Both the position numbers and the translations under genes were made by a program. From contig NC_017384.1 of the NCBI RefSeq assembly GCF_000223375.1, forward strand, positions 1,368,097-1,432,096: 64,000 nt of DNA, given 5' to 3'. Each line of letters starts with the position of its first letter. The stretch's first letter is position 1. The DNA is from Ketogulonicigenium vulgare WSH-001. GTDB lineage: Bacteria > Pseudomonadota > Alphaproteobacteria > Rhodobacterales > Rhodobacteraceae. This document shows, one piece after another, positions 1 to 8,599 of this stretch. The notes under the pieces are model-generated. The model had not been told where the DNA came from, did not search any database, and saw only the letters and a list, made by a program, of their open reading frames with translations.

Positions 1-233
1 AACCGGTTCATCCGGTCGCCCAGCATCCCGAACGGCAATTGGCACAGGCCATAGGCCAGCGCATAACCCGCGCCCAAATAGGCCGCCTGCCCCAGACTGA
101 CGCCCATTTCACCAGAAATCTGCGGCAGCACGCTGTCGAGCGATCGGATATTAGCGCTGCCCGCAAGGCCAGCCGCCATAACAATATAGATATTGCGCGA
201 GACGTCATCCCGCGCAGAGGTCGTGTCAGTCAA
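1..233 (-). CDS. MFS transporter, N-terminal part (cut by window edge)
   Basis: Reading leftward from a TTG at 233, the frame gives MTDTTSARDDVSRNIYIVM followed by a hydrophobic segment and the stretch LPQISGEMGVSLGQAAYLGAG, then CQLPFGMLGDRMNR. That is the usual start of a 12-TM MFS permease: first helix, then the loop-2/3 motif G-x-L-x-D-R. An in-frame stop lies just upstream of the TTG, and a GAGAGA ribosome site precedes it by about six bases, so TTG is the likely start. The gene begins ten bases after the asparaginase-like gene ends, so it is probably the third gene of that operon and could move the operon's substrate or product. The C-terminal part lies outside the window; substrate unknown. 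Confidence 0.7.
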   Translation of the reverse strand, partial: MTDTTSARDDVSRNIYIVMAAGLAGSANIRSLDSVLPQISGEMGVSLGQAAYLGAGYALAYGLCQLPFGMLGDRMNR

Positions 234-242
234 AGCCGTCTC

Positions 243-1868
243 TCAATGCGTATCAAAGACCTGCTGGAAGGGTTTCAGCGCGGCCATCACCGCTGCAACC
301 TCGGCCGGGGTGGGCGCTTTGGGGTTGGCAGCTTTGGGCAACATACCGAATTTCAAGATACACGCCATAAGAAGAATGCGCGCCTTGACCGCCGTCAGGT
401 TCGATCCCGCGATGAACGGCCCACCCGCCAGCGCAAAGCCTTCGGTATTACCGCGCCCGACATTCACCACCGGAAAGCCGCTAAATGCCGCGCGGCGCAG
501 AATCGCGTTACGGGCGCTGGATGCAGGCTTGCCATAGGGGTTCAGCCCCTCGGACACCAGACCGCACAGAGGCGCAAAGCCGGGCAGTTTCTCGATCAGG
601 GCAATGACATCGACCTCTTGATCGGGGTCACTATCGAACCCTTCCTCGGAATAGCTGCTGTCCTTGGTGATCGCGACCTTTGGAATCGCATCCGGCAGCA
701 GCCAACCCTCCGCATCCTTGATCTGCACGGGGCCGGCATGGCCTGGCACATGCGTTGGCAATTGCGACAGGCGCAGATCAGACTTCCACGTGTGTTTCAT
801 CGCAGGGATATAGCGCAGTACGGAACCTGCAACGCCGCCCGCCCCGCCAAGGATGCCGCCGTGACCACCCGCCGCATCATAGCCGCCGGGGCGGGCATCG
901 ACCTTGACCACCTCGCGCGCCGCATAGACGCGCTGATCCTGCGCCATGACAGCGCCCAGCATATTGCGGCCCTGCTCGTCCGCCCAGACGCCCGAAGTCA
1001 GCCATTCGACACTATCCGCGACATTCTTTGGCCCGTCATTGCTGATCTGGCCCGTATAGCGCTGCGAGGCATTGGCGCAGATCGGCTTCACGGTGTCGAT
1101 CAACAGCGAGAACCAATAGCTGGTCTCCTCGATCCGGGGCGAGCCTTGGGTCCAGATCATCGCATCGACATCCGCGCTATCCATGATCCGTTGCACATCA
1201 TTCGTGGCGGTGGCAAGCGAACTGCGCGGCGGCGAGAAATTCAGATGCGCGGGGCGGTAGGGAAAGAAATCCTTGCCAGAAACCTCGCCCTGTTTGGTGT
1301 AACCAGCCGAGGGCAGCACGCGGAAATAGCTGATTTCGGCATGGTTCGAGACATTGTTGCCAATGCCGGTGGAATCGACGCCCAGCCGGTCGATCTCCTC
1401 GATCAGGCGCTGGCCATCGGGAAAGAACGGCTGGCGGGATTTCTCGCGCGGGGCGAAGGGCGAGGTGCCATCGCTGTCCCAGGCCGAGCCATCCGCCTGC
1501 AGACCCATATAGGGCAACGGGTAAAGCCCGTCGGCGGGATCAAGCGTCACGCGGTAGACAGGTTTGGTATGGGCCCCATCGGCCACGGGCGCGAAATGAC
1601 CAGCCTCGTCCAGATAGCCGTCGGGCGGCGCGTACAGATCGGCGGCGTCCTCCTCCATAGGATGGGCGGAATAGGCGGCGATAAAGACCTCGACCGGTGC
1701 GGCAAGACGCTGCGCGCGTAAGGGGTCAAAGCGCGAGGGCGCGCCCGCGTCATCCGTCAGCAGCGGCAGGCCCGCCTTGGCGCGCGCCTTGTTCGATGTG
1801 ACCAGCGGGGGCGCATTGGTGATCGTAGCATTCGGGCCTGCCACATGGGCGATACGCATCTTTTGCAT
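243..1868 (-). CDS. asparaginase/glutaminase-fold protein with altered active site
   Basis: The 541-residue product follows the L-asparaginase (asparaginase/glutaminase superfamily) plan but is much longer than the usual ~330 residues. The N-terminal strand and loop VAGPNATITN (about 9-18) stands where the family has TGGTI. TQGSPRIEET (240-249) replaces THGTDTMEET, and SNDGPKN (276-282) matches the MSADGPLN block, followed by the AREV...K segment. A C-terminal FPVVNVGRGNTEG and a late KARILLMACI helix also fit. In the second motif the catalytic Thr-Asp pair is Ser-Pro, so classical asparagine hydrolysis is doubtful; the fold assignment is inference from motif order. No signal peptide is visible. 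It lies between an FMN monooxygenase gene (ten bases upstream) and an MFS gene (ten bases downstream), so it probably acts on an amide or related compound in the same small pathway. Confidence 0.6.
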   Translation of the reverse strand: MQKMRIAHVAGPNATITNAPPLVTSNKARAKAGLPLLTDDAGAPSRFDPLRAQRLAAPVEVFIAAYSAHPMEEDAADLYAPPDGYLDEAGHFAPVADGAHTKPVYRVTLDPADGLYPLPYMGLQADGSAWDSDGTSPFAPREKSRQPFFPDGQRLIEEIDRLGVDSTGIGNNVSNHAEISYFRVLPSAGYTKQGEVSGKDFFPYRPAHLNFSPPRSSLATATNDVQRIMDSADVDAMIWTQGSPRIEETSYWFSLLIDTVKPICANASQRYTGQISNDGPKNVADSVEWLTSGVWADEQGRNMLGAVMAQDQRVYAAREVVKVDARPGGYDAAGGHGGILGGAGGVAGSVLRYIPAMKHTWKSDLRLSQLPTHVPGHAGPVQIKDAEGWLLPDAIPKVAITKDSSYSEEGFDSDPDQEVDVIALIEKLPGFAPLCGLVSEGLNPYGKPASSARNAILRRAAFSGFPVVNVGRGNTEGFALAGGPFIAGSNLTAVKARILLMACILKFGMLPKAANPKAPTPAEVAAVMAALKPFQQVFDTH

Positions 1869-1877
1869 GGCGTGATC

Positions 1878-3215
1878 CTATTCGTCGTCGCTGAGGTTTT
1901 CGCGCAGGGTTTTGCCGCGATACGCGGTCCGATACCGCCCCCGACGCTGCAATTCGGGCACAAGAAAGTCGATGACATTCAGCAGATCGCGCGGCACGCC
2001 TGTGGGATGCGCGATCATGAAACCGCCACGCTCGCCGGTCGCGACGAATGTCTCTTCCAGATAATCTGCGATCTGTGTCGCATCGCCCACCACCGCGTGA
2101 TCGGCCCCCGTCGCATGATCCGCCATCGCGTCGAAGAACTCAGCGCGCGAGATCTGCTGATCAGGGTCGAACATCTGCGCCATGTTCAGGAAACCCACGG
2201 GCGAGGCGTTGGATTTCACGATCTCGGCGTTGATTTCATTGACGGTGAACTGGGCGGGCAGTTTCGACATGTCGAAACCGGAATGGTGCGAGAGGTAAAC
2301 GGGCAGCGCCTCGGGCGGCAGGGCGTTCGCGAGCAGCTTGTGGCGGTGCTTGGCCTCGGCCTCGGTCTCGCCCACGATCAGGACCACATCCCAGATGATG
2401 CCGATGCCCGCCGGATCGCGGCCTTGCAGCACCAGCGCATCGTCGATCCGCTTGCGATGGGCGACCTGCTTTTCCAACCCTGGGGAGCTGGCAAAGATCA
2501 TGTCGGTGAACTTTGCCGCCGCCTCGACCCCGCGCGGCGAGACACCCGCCTGCACGATCACCGGCCGCCCCTGCGGCGAGGGCGGCGAGGCGAGCGGCCC
2601 CGCGACCGAGAAAAATTCGCCCTTGTGATTGATCGCATGGACTTTATGCGGATCGGCCACCTGCCCCGTGGTGCGGTCCCAGATCATCGCATCCGGCTCG
2701 ACCGAGGCCCACAGCTTGAAGCAGACATCCATGAATTCTTCCATCCGCTCATAGCGGCGGGCATGTTCCATCAGCTCGTCAAAGCCGTAATTGGCGGCAT
2801 CGGCGCGGCGGGACGAGGCGATGACATTGAACGCAAGCCGTCCGCCCGTGACGTGATCGAGCGAATTCAGCAGGCGCGCCGTATAGAACGGATGCATGAA
2901 GGTCGAGGAATAGGTCAGGCCAAAGCCGATATGCTGCGTCAGTTGCGACATCGCCGCGATATAGGGCGACATGTCCAGACGCGGCCAGCCAAGGCCCCAT
3001 TTCACCGCCCCGTCCCGTTTGCCCTGATAGGTCGATGGAATGCCGTTCCCGTCGCCAAAGAACAGGAAATCCAACAGGCCGCGTTCGGCGATCTGCGCAA
3101 TTTCGCGGTAGATGCGCATATCGGGAAAGGTTGCATGTGACCACGATCCCGGCATCCGCCAGCGCCCTTCTAGGTGCGTCCAAGACAGGTCATATCCAAG
3201 GTGTATTTTTCGCAT
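1878..3215 (-). CDS. FMN-dependent monooxygenase, NtaA/SnaA/DszA family
   Basis: The 445-residue protein has the bacterial-luciferase TIM-barrel plan of the NtaA/SnaA/DszA family. It contains an early W-x-x-P-G-S region, AERGLLDFLFFGDG, the HPFYTARLLNSLDHVTGGR block with NVIASS following, the ERMEEFMDVCFKLW helix, and RPVIVQAG followed by GVEAAAKFTDMIFAS. Family members use FMNH2 from a partner reductase to oxidise C-N or C-S bonds (nitrilotriacetate, pristinamycin, sulfones). No reductase is in the window. I place the start at ATG 3215 (MRKIHLGYDLSW) because a GGAG lies five bases before it; an in-frame start 54 bases upstream has no such site. It is the first gene of a probable three-gene operon and overlapping palindromes lie just upstream. 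Exact substrate cannot be read from sequence. Confidence 0.85.
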   Translation of the reverse strand: MRKIHLGYDLSWTHLEGRWRMPGSWSHATFPDMRIYREIAQIAERGLLDFLFFGDGNGIPSTYQGKRDGAVKWGLGWPRLDMSPYIAAMSQLTQHIGFGLTYSSTFMHPFYTARLLNSLDHVTGGRLAFNVIASSRRADAANYGFDELMEHARRYERMEEFMDVCFKLWASVEPDAMIWDRTTGQVADPHKVHAINHKGEFFSVAGPLASPPSPQGRPVIVQAGVSPRGVEAAAKFTDMIFASSPGLEKQVAHRKRIDDALVLQGRDPAGIGIIWDVVLIVGETEAEAKHRHKLLANALPPEALPVYLSHHSGFDMSKLPAQFTVNEINAEIVKSNASPVGFLNMAQMFDPDQQISRAEFFDAMADHATGADHAVVGDATQIADYLEETFVATGERGGFMIAHPTGVPRDLLNVIDFLVPELQRRGRYRTAYRGKTLRENLSDDE

Positions 3216-3249
3216 CTGGGCTCCGTCGCGGGCGGCCGCGCAATATGGC

Positions 3250-3269
3250 ATCACATAGTGTGATATCAC
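3250..3269. promoter_or_regulatory. overlapping palindromes upstream of the monooxygenase gene
   Basis: Two perfect inverted repeats share bases: ATCACA-TAG-TGTGAT (3250-3264) and GTGATATCAC (3260-3269). On the minus strand they follow a TTGGCA and lie 35-55 bases before the monooxygenase start, where an operator would sit. No regulator gene is adjacent, so the cognate protein is unknown. Confidence 0.45.
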
Positions 3270-3297
3270 TTTGCCAAATCAGATACGGTCAAGCATG

Positions 3298-3329
3298 AAA
3301 AAGGCGCGCGGGGTGAAACCCTGCGCGCC
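3298..3329 (-). terminator. rho-independent terminator after pit
   Basis: GGCGCGC (3303-3309) pairs with GCGCGCC (3323-3329); GGGT pairs with ACCC inside, with a GAA loop and one G-T step. On the minus strand it is followed by five T residues (3302-3298). It lies about 30 bases past the phosphate permease stop. Confidence 0.75.
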
Positions 3330-3357
3330 CAAAGCGATCCGCCTGAATTTTACGCTA

Positions 3358-4854
3358 TTAGCCCATCAGCAGGCGCAGCGCGAGGAAACCAAGCGCCGAC
3401 AGCAGCGCCGTCGCGGGCACTGTGATGATCCAAGCCGCCACAATCGTCAGGAAGTGCGAGCGACGCACAAGGCGGCGACGGCGGCGTTCCTCATTAGCGA
3501 TGGCAGGCGCGGCTTCGGTTTCCAATCCGCGGCTCATGCGGCGCGCTTCGCCCCATTCGCGGTAGAATCCGACGCCGAAAATGCCGCCAATCGCGATATG
3601 GGTCGAGCTGACCGGCAGCCCCAGCCACGAAGCCGCAATCACCGTCACCGCGGCCGACAGCGCCACGCAATAGGCCCGCATCGCGTTCAGTTTGGTGATC
3701 TGATCGCCCACCATGCTGATCAGTTTCGGCCCAAACAGCAGCAGCCCCAGCGAGATGCCCAGCGCGCCGATGACCATGACCCACAGCGGGATCGATCCGA
3801 CATCCGCGCCATTCAGCCCCAGCGTCTGCACAATCGCCGCCAGCGGCCCAATCGCATTCGAGACGTCATTGGCCCCATGCGCAAAGCTCATCAGCGCGGC
3901 TGACACGACCAGTGGCAGTTGGAACAGCACTTTCAGCGATTTGTTACGGTTCTCGAGGCCGATGGATTTGCGCGCAATATAGGGCCGCGACGCCAGATAG
4001 CTGATAACGCCCAGCGCCGCGCCGATCAACAGCGCACCGGCCATCGAGACATGCACGATCTGCTTGAGCCCCTTGACCGCCAGATAGGCGCCAAAGGCCC
4101 AAGCCATGATGCCGATCAGCACCGGCACCCAGACCCGCGCCGCAGCGATCTTATCGGCCCGGTCGATCACCAGCCGATGCACCAGCGCAAGGCTGGCCGC
4201 CGCCATTACTCCGCCGAGGACGGGCGATACGACCCAGCTTGCGGCGATGCGACCGATGCCGCCCCAATCCACCGCACCAAAACCCGCCGCTGCGATCCCG
4301 GCCCCAACAACGCCGCCAACAATCGCATGGGTGGTAGAAACCGGCGCGCCCAGAAACGTCGCCAGATTGATCCAGACCGCCGAGGACAGCAGGGCCGAGA
4401 TCATGGCAATGACGAAAATATCGCTATTGGCAAAGCTGCTGGGCGCAACGATGCCATTGGCGATAGTGCCGACAACATCCGCGCCTGCGATCAGCGCGCC
4501 CGCCGTCTCGCACACGGCGGCGATGACCAGCGCGCCGGTCATCGACAGGGCATTCGCGCCCACCGCTGGCCCCATATTATTGGCCACATCATTCGCGCCG
4601 ATATTCAGCGCCAGATAGGCCGCAAAGACCGAGGCGACGATAATCATCACGCCGCCCGGCGCACCCCCGACGATAATCGCCGCCCATAGCGCCGCCAATG
4701 CCACGAAAACAATGGCAAGGCCAAACCCAACCATCGGGCGCGCGATGTAAAAGGTGGCGTCCTCGACGCGCGAGATACGGTTCAGATCGCGGTCGAGGGC
4801 CGCCCATTCATGGGTCGGGCCCTCGGCTTGGTTCAGACTGGAACGGTCGGTCAA
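3358..4854 (-). CDS. pit: inorganic phosphate transporter, Pit family
   Basis: The 498-residue membrane protein carries the duplicated Pit signature: GANDVANNMGPAVG at about 86-99 and GANDVSNAIGPL in the second half, each within hydrophobic helices. GAPVSTTHAIVGG and GLPVSSTHIAIGG are the paired substrate-loop repeats. The family moves metal-phosphate complexes with protons across the inner membrane. An N-terminal cytosolic extension of about 40 residues precedes the first helix, and a basic ERRRRRLVRR linker precedes the last helices. The start is TTG at 4854 with AAAGAG upstream. A downstream terminator at 3298-3329 ends the transcript. No PhoU-like gene accompanies it. Confidence 0.93.
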   Translation of the reverse strand: MTDRSSLNQAEGPTHEWAALDRDLNRISRVEDATFYIARPMVGFGLAIVFVALAALWAAIIVGGAPGGVMIIVASVFAAYLALNIGANDVANNMGPAVGANALSMTGALVIAAVCETAGALIAGADVVGTIANGIVAPSSFANSDIFVIAMISALLSSAVWINLATFLGAPVSTTHAIVGGVVGAGIAAAGFGAVDWGGIGRIAASWVVSPVLGGVMAAASLALVHRLVIDRADKIAAARVWVPVLIGIMAWAFGAYLAVKGLKQIVHVSMAGALLIGAALGVISYLASRPYIARKSIGLENRNKSLKVLFQLPLVVSAALMSFAHGANDVSNAIGPLAAIVQTLGLNGADVGSIPLWVMVIGALGISLGLLLFGPKLISMVGDQITKLNAMRAYCVALSAAVTVIAASWLGLPVSSTHIAIGGIFGVGFYREWGEARRMSRGLETEAAPAIANEERRRRRLVRRSHFLTIVAAWIITVPATALLSALGFLALRLLMG

Positions 4855-4888
4855 GTGATACTCTTTAATTCAATCTATTGGTCAGCGA

Positions 4889-5359
4889 TCAGCCAAGGCC
4901 GACCAACGAGGGGCTGGCGCGCAGCAGCGCCTTTAGCTCTGGCTCATCCACCATCTGCGCCGCAACGGCGGGCGCGACCCAGCGCCGCTCGCGGCGACCA
5001 ACCTCGGGGTATTGATCCAGCAAGGTGCGCACTTCGATGGCGAAAACGTCAACTTCGGTTCGCACAGGGACATTGCCGCGCATCCGTTTGATATAGTGAT
5101 ATTGGCCGATCCGCTTGGCAGGGGTCGCAGTCGGGGCAATGCCCGCTTCTTCCCATGCCTCCTCCAACGCCACGGCCGCGCTGTCGCGTCCGTTCTTTGG
5201 CCAGCCCTTGGGCACGATCCAGCGGTGCGATGTCAGCGAGGTGACCAGCAGCACTTCGAACCCGTCCCCTGCCTTGCGCCAGCACAGGGCGGCGACCTGA
5301 TAGCGCGCCGGGCGGCGCAACATGGGGGCGATGAATTCGCTCCAGATCATTTTGAACAT
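4889..5359 (-). CDS. Nudix hydrolase, DIPP-like
   Basis: The 156-residue protein contains a Nudix box, GWPKNGRDSAAVALEEAWEE followed by AGI, in which the metal-binding EAWEE core is intact, but the first conserved Glu and the Arg before it are replaced (R and E). The phrase RWIVPKGWP before the box is typical of alphaproteobacterial relatives of diphosphoinositol polyphosphate phosphohydrolases, which hydrolyse nucleoside or inositol diphosphates. ATG at 5359 is chosen because GGGG stands eight bases upstream and the Nudix domain begins soon after; the in-frame extension upstream adds about 41 residues without domain support. It is 34 bases from pit and could share its transcript, though no functional link is evident. 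Confidence 0.85.
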   Translation of the reverse strand: MFKMIWSEFIAPMLRRPARYQVAALCWRKAGDGFEVLLVTSLTSHRWIVPKGWPKNGRDSAAVALEEAWEEAGIAPTATPAKRIGQYHYIKRMRGNVPVRTEVDVFAIEVRTLLDQYPEVGRRERRWVAPAVAAQMVDEPELKALLRASPSLVGLG

Positions 5360-5513
5360 GGCATCCCCTTTCGAACCCCTTGCGTTGCGGGCCACATGGG
5401 CCGGTGGTTGTCCAAGCCAGTTTTTGGCAGCAATGCCAAGGGCAAGGCGCGATTTTTCTGCACACGTTTGCAAGGATGGCAAGAATTATACGATTTTCGG
5501 CGTCAAAATGCCG

Positions 5514-6875
5514 CTAGCTGCCCGTTTCAGAACTATCGGCGCGAAATTGATCCGGGCGGATGCCGTGGCGGTTCAGCTTGTCGTAGAAGGTCTTGCGCGC
5601 AAGGCCCAGCCGCGTCATCGCAAGGGTCGCATTCCCAGCGGTCGCCTGCAACACGGCACGTAAGATACCGGCCTCATATTGCGCGACAAGCGCAGGCAGG
5701 TTCATATCGGCGGCGGCATCCATCAGACCTGCGGGCAAGGCGGGCAGTCCAAGCGCCTGCGCGGCTGCGAACTGCTCTAGCTCGCGCGCGTTGCCGGGCC
5801 AGTTATGGGCCGACAATCGCGCCTGCACCGCCGGGGTCAGGGCCGGAACAGAGACCCCAAGACGCCCACAGGCCGCAATTAGGAAATGGCGAAACAGCGC
5901 GGGGATATCATCGCGCCGCTCGGCCAAAGGTGGCATGCTGAGGCTAACACCCGAGAGGCGATAGTAAAGATCGGCGCGAAAGCGTCCCTCGGCCATCGCA
6001 GCGGCCAGATCGGCGCGGGTGATCGCCAGAATTTGCAGATCAAGCGGCCGTGCCACCGTCGCGCCCAGCGCATAAAAGCTGCGGGCCTCGATCACATGGG
6101 CGATGCGCGCCTGTAGGCTAAGGGGCAGCAGATCGACATTATGCAGCAGCAAGATGCCGCGATGCGCCTGTTCGAACCGGCCAATGGTGCGGGCATGGCG
6201 CGGCGTTCCGGCATGCCCCGCCTCGGCACCCAAAAACTCTAGATCAAACCGCGCCTCGTCCAGACTATCGCAGGCGACATGGACAAAGGCTCGCCCCCGC
6301 CGCGGCCCCGCCGCATGGATCGCGCGCGCCATCGCCTTTTTGCCCGCGCCGCTGGGGCCGGTGATCAAGACATCGGCGCTGGCCTCGCCCAGACGCTGCG
6401 CCGCCTCGCGCAATTGGGTGATGGCGGCGCTGGTGCCCAGCAGGACCCCCGGCTCGGCCACGGCGCGCGGCAGATGGCGCAGATAGCGGTTCTCGAGCAC
6501 GAGGCCGCGCGCCAGCAGCGCCCGCCGCAACGCCGCCACCAAAGCATCGGTCCCGACAGGCTTGGTCAGGAAATCCCATGCGCCAGCACGGATCGCGGCG
6601 ACCGCCATTGCGACATCGCCATGTCCCGTCAGCAAGATCACCGGCAGTTCAGGGTCCATCGCATGCAAGCGGCGGTGCAATTCCAGACCATCGGTGCCGG
6701 GCATCCGTACATCCGACAGCACCACACCCGGATAGCTGTCATCAAGGCCCGCCAGCGCAGCCTCGGCCCCGTCAAAGGCCTCGACGGTAAAGCCTGCGAT
6801 GCGCAGCGCTTGCGACAGCGCGGTGCGCAGGGCCGGGTCGTCATCGACAAGGCGGATCAGCGAAAGGTCGGTCAT
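5514..6875 (-). CDS. dctD: DctD-like two-component response regulator, degenerate sigma-54 type
   Basis: This is the response-regulator partner of the adjacent DctB-type kinase (ATGA overlap). Residues 1-115 are a receiver domain with DDD at 11-13, phospho-acceptor D55 in LSDVRMPG and K105 in FLTKP. Residues 145-370 are an AAA+ domain with Walker A GPSGAGKK (173-180) and the RADLYYRLSGVSL region with arginine-finger context. The C-terminus has a Fis-type helix-turn-helix (NATLAMTRLGLARKTFYDKL). Oddly, the GAFTGA loop is missing (GAEAGHAGTPRHA at 217-229 replaces it) and Walker B reads LLHNVD in place of LxxDE. Family knowledge says GAFTGA contacts sigma-54, so this protein probably works by another route, as Rhodobacter NtrC does. 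Likely controls dctA. Confidence 0.85.
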   Translation of the reverse strand: MTDLSLIRLVDDDPALRTALSQALRIAGFTVEAFDGAEAALAGLDDSYPGVVLSDVRMPGTDGLELHRRLHAMDPELPVILLTGHGDVAMAVAAIRAGAWDFLTKPVGTDALVAALRRALLARGLVLENRYLRHLPRAVAEPGVLLGTSAAITQLREAAQRLGEASADVLITGPSGAGKKAMARAIHAAGPRRGRAFVHVACDSLDEARFDLEFLGAEAGHAGTPRHARTIGRFEQAHRGILLLHNVDLLPLSLQARIAHVIEARSFYALGATVARPLDLQILAITRADLAAAMAEGRFRADLYYRLSGVSLSMPPLAERRDDIPALFRHFLIAACGRLGVSVPALTPAVQARLSAHNWPGNARELEQFAAAQALGLPALPAGLMDAAADMNLPALVAQYEAGILRAVLQATAGNATLAMTRLGLARKTFYDKLNRHGIRPDQFRADSSETGS

Positions 6876-8536
6876 GCGCGGCGAAGCCTGAGACGGAAGC
6901 AGGCCCCTTGGCCGGCAATCGCGGGGTCGAGGGTCAGCGCCCCGCCCAGGTCACGCGCAATATCGCGCGCAATGACCAACCCCAGCCCCAGCCCGTCCGT
7001 CTTGGTCGAGGCAAAGGGCGTGAACAATTGCGCGGCCACATCGGGCGTGACGCCCGGACCATTATCGGCAATGGTGACCGTGACTTCGGTGCCGCCCGCT
7101 GTGATCCCAATTTCGATCTGTGGATTGGCATGTCCGACCATCGCATCCTGCGCGTTCTGGATCAGGTTGATCAGGATCTGTTCCAAACGCACCGCCTCGG
7201 CCCTGACGGCCAGACCGCTGTCACCGGCGATGATGATGCGCGGCCCCTCGCCCCGCCTGCGCGAGGCCGTCAGCTGGATCGATGCGTCAATCGCATCGCG
7301 CAGCACGACCGGCCCCTGCAATCCCGTCGCCTTGCGTGCAAAGCCCCGCAGATGCGTCATAATCTGGCTGATGCGATCGACGGTATGGACAACGCTGTCC
7401 ATATTCTGGCGTGCCTCGCCGGGGGCGGCATCGATCAGCGCCGCACCGCTTTCGGCCAGCAGACGAATGGTTGCCAGCGGCTGGTTCACCTCATGCGCGA
7501 GGCCCGCCGTCACTTGTCCAAGGGTTGCAAGCTTATTGGCCTGCACAAGATCCGCCTGCATCCGTGCAAGACGCGCCTCAGCGGCACGACGCTCGGCCAT
7601 CTCATTCGTGAGGGCGCGGGTGCGGATATCAACTTCGCGTTGCAAATCAGCGCTGTAACGGGCGGCCGTTGCCTGCGCCTCGTGCCGCTGATCGCGCAGA
7701 CGGCGCGCGCGCAGATAGACTGCCAAGGCGACAAGCTGCACCAAAAGGGCCGCCGCTGCAGCGATCAGGCCCGCGATCACCGCATCACCCGCGGGCGTCG
7801 TCAGGCGCAGCGTCCAGCCCGGCGTGTCCGCGACAGGTTGGATCACCGTAACGCCCGACCCGTCCGGGCCACTGGGCAAAAAGCGCTGCGAAGTATCGCC
7901 CGCAATCAGCACAATGCCCGCCGCATCACGGACCTCGGTCTGATCTTCGGTACGCGCCCAAGCAGCCTCGATTGCGCCAAATTCCATTTTGACGACGACC
8001 ACGCCAATGACCGCGCCGCCCTGCTGGACATCATGCGATAGATAGAGGCCGGGGCGATTGCTGACCGTGCCCAGTGCGAATTCCAGCGCAGTGCCACCCG
8101 TCATCGCCTGACTGTAATAGGTGCGAAAATCATAGCGCTCGCCCACAAAGCTATCGGGCTGATCCCAGTTCGAGGCCGCAATCGCCGTGCCGCTGCGATC
8201 CAGCAAATAGATCACGGTGCTGCGCGTCTCGGCCCGCAAGCGGTCCAGCTTTTGCGAGACACCATCGGTCAGGGCCGGCAGCGGAGCCTCTAGCGCGCCA
8301 ACCACCATCGCATCGTCAGAGAGCACAGCCGCCACGGCGCGCTGTGTCGCCAGAACGCTCTCGAGGGCCTGCACCCGCGACAGCGCAGTCGCCTCGGCCC
8401 GGTTGTCCAGCCGCGCTATCGCGCTGCGATATTCCAGCGCATAGGCGATCGCGCATAGCGCCACCCCAAACACCACCAGCGCCGCGCCGACGGCCAGGGC
8501 GCGCGGTGAGAAATGAGAAAGCCGTTGCGCTGCCAT
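6872..8536 (-). CDS. dctB: C4-dicarboxylate sensor histidine kinase
   Basis: The 554-residue kinase has TM1 at about 13-34 and TM2 at about 254-276 flanking a ~220-residue periplasmic sensor with the DctB/dCACHE signature (YLLDRSGTAIAASNW, SFVGERYDFRTYY). A coiled coil, the HisKA box GQVTAGLAHEVNQPL with H348, and an HATPase domain (NLIQNAQDA, DNGPGV, GLGLVIARDI) follow. DctB binds succinate, fumarate or malate in the periplasm and phosphorylates DctD. ATG 8536 is chosen: AGGGCGG lies upstream and an alternative start at 8599 would run through the palindromes between dctB and dctA. The stop overlaps the dctD start, so the two are translationally coupled. Confidence 0.92.
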   Translation of the reverse strand: MAAQRLSHFSPRALAVGAALVVFGVALCAIAYALEYRSAIARLDNRAEATALSRVQALESVLATQRAVAAVLSDDAMVVGALEAPLPALTDGVSQKLDRLRAETRSTVIYLLDRSGTAIAASNWDQPDSFVGERYDFRTYYSQAMTGGTALEFALGTVSNRPGLYLSHDVQQGGAVIGVVVVKMEFGAIEAAWARTEDQTEVRDAAGIVLIAGDTSQRFLPSGPDGSGVTVIQPVADTPGWTLRLTTPAGDAVIAGLIAAAAALLVQLVALAVYLRARRLRDQRHEAQATAARYSADLQREVDIRTRALTNEMAERRAAEARLARMQADLVQANKLATLGQVTAGLAHEVNQPLATIRLLAESGAALIDAAPGEARQNMDSVVHTVDRISQIMTHLRGFARKATGLQGPVVLRDAIDASIQLTASRRRGEGPRIIIAGDSGLAVRAEAVRLEQILINLIQNAQDAMVGHANPQIEIGITAGGTEVTVTIADNGPGVTPDVAAQLFTPFASTKTDGLGLGLVIARDIARDLGGALTLDPAIAGQGACFRLRLRRA

Positions 8537-8567
8537 GATCCGCCCTGCGTGTATCGGTTTCCACACT

Positions 8568-8599
8568 ACATGAAATGACATGTGTGTAAAACCACACAT
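8568..8599. promoter_or_regulatory. two inverted repeats between dctB and dctA
   Basis: ACATG-AAATGA-CATGT (8568-8583) is overlapped by ATGTGTG-TAAAAC-CACACAT (8580-8599, perfect seven-base arms). They lie between the divergent dctB and dctA genes, about 130 bases before dctA, the usual position of DctD upstream activator sites. No good -24/-12 (GG-N10-GC) promoter was found between here and the dctA start. Confidence 0.5.

Noticed and set aside
39-1721. 560-codon plus-strand open frame opposite the asparaginase-like gene
   Set aside because: Arg/His/Gln-rich composition typical of the antisense of a high-GC gene, no family motifs and no ribosome site; the minus-strand frame has recognisable domains.
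1845-3140. 431-codon plus-strand frame opposite the monooxygenase
   Set aside because: Shadow of the monooxygenase gene; basic, low-complexity composition and no motifs.
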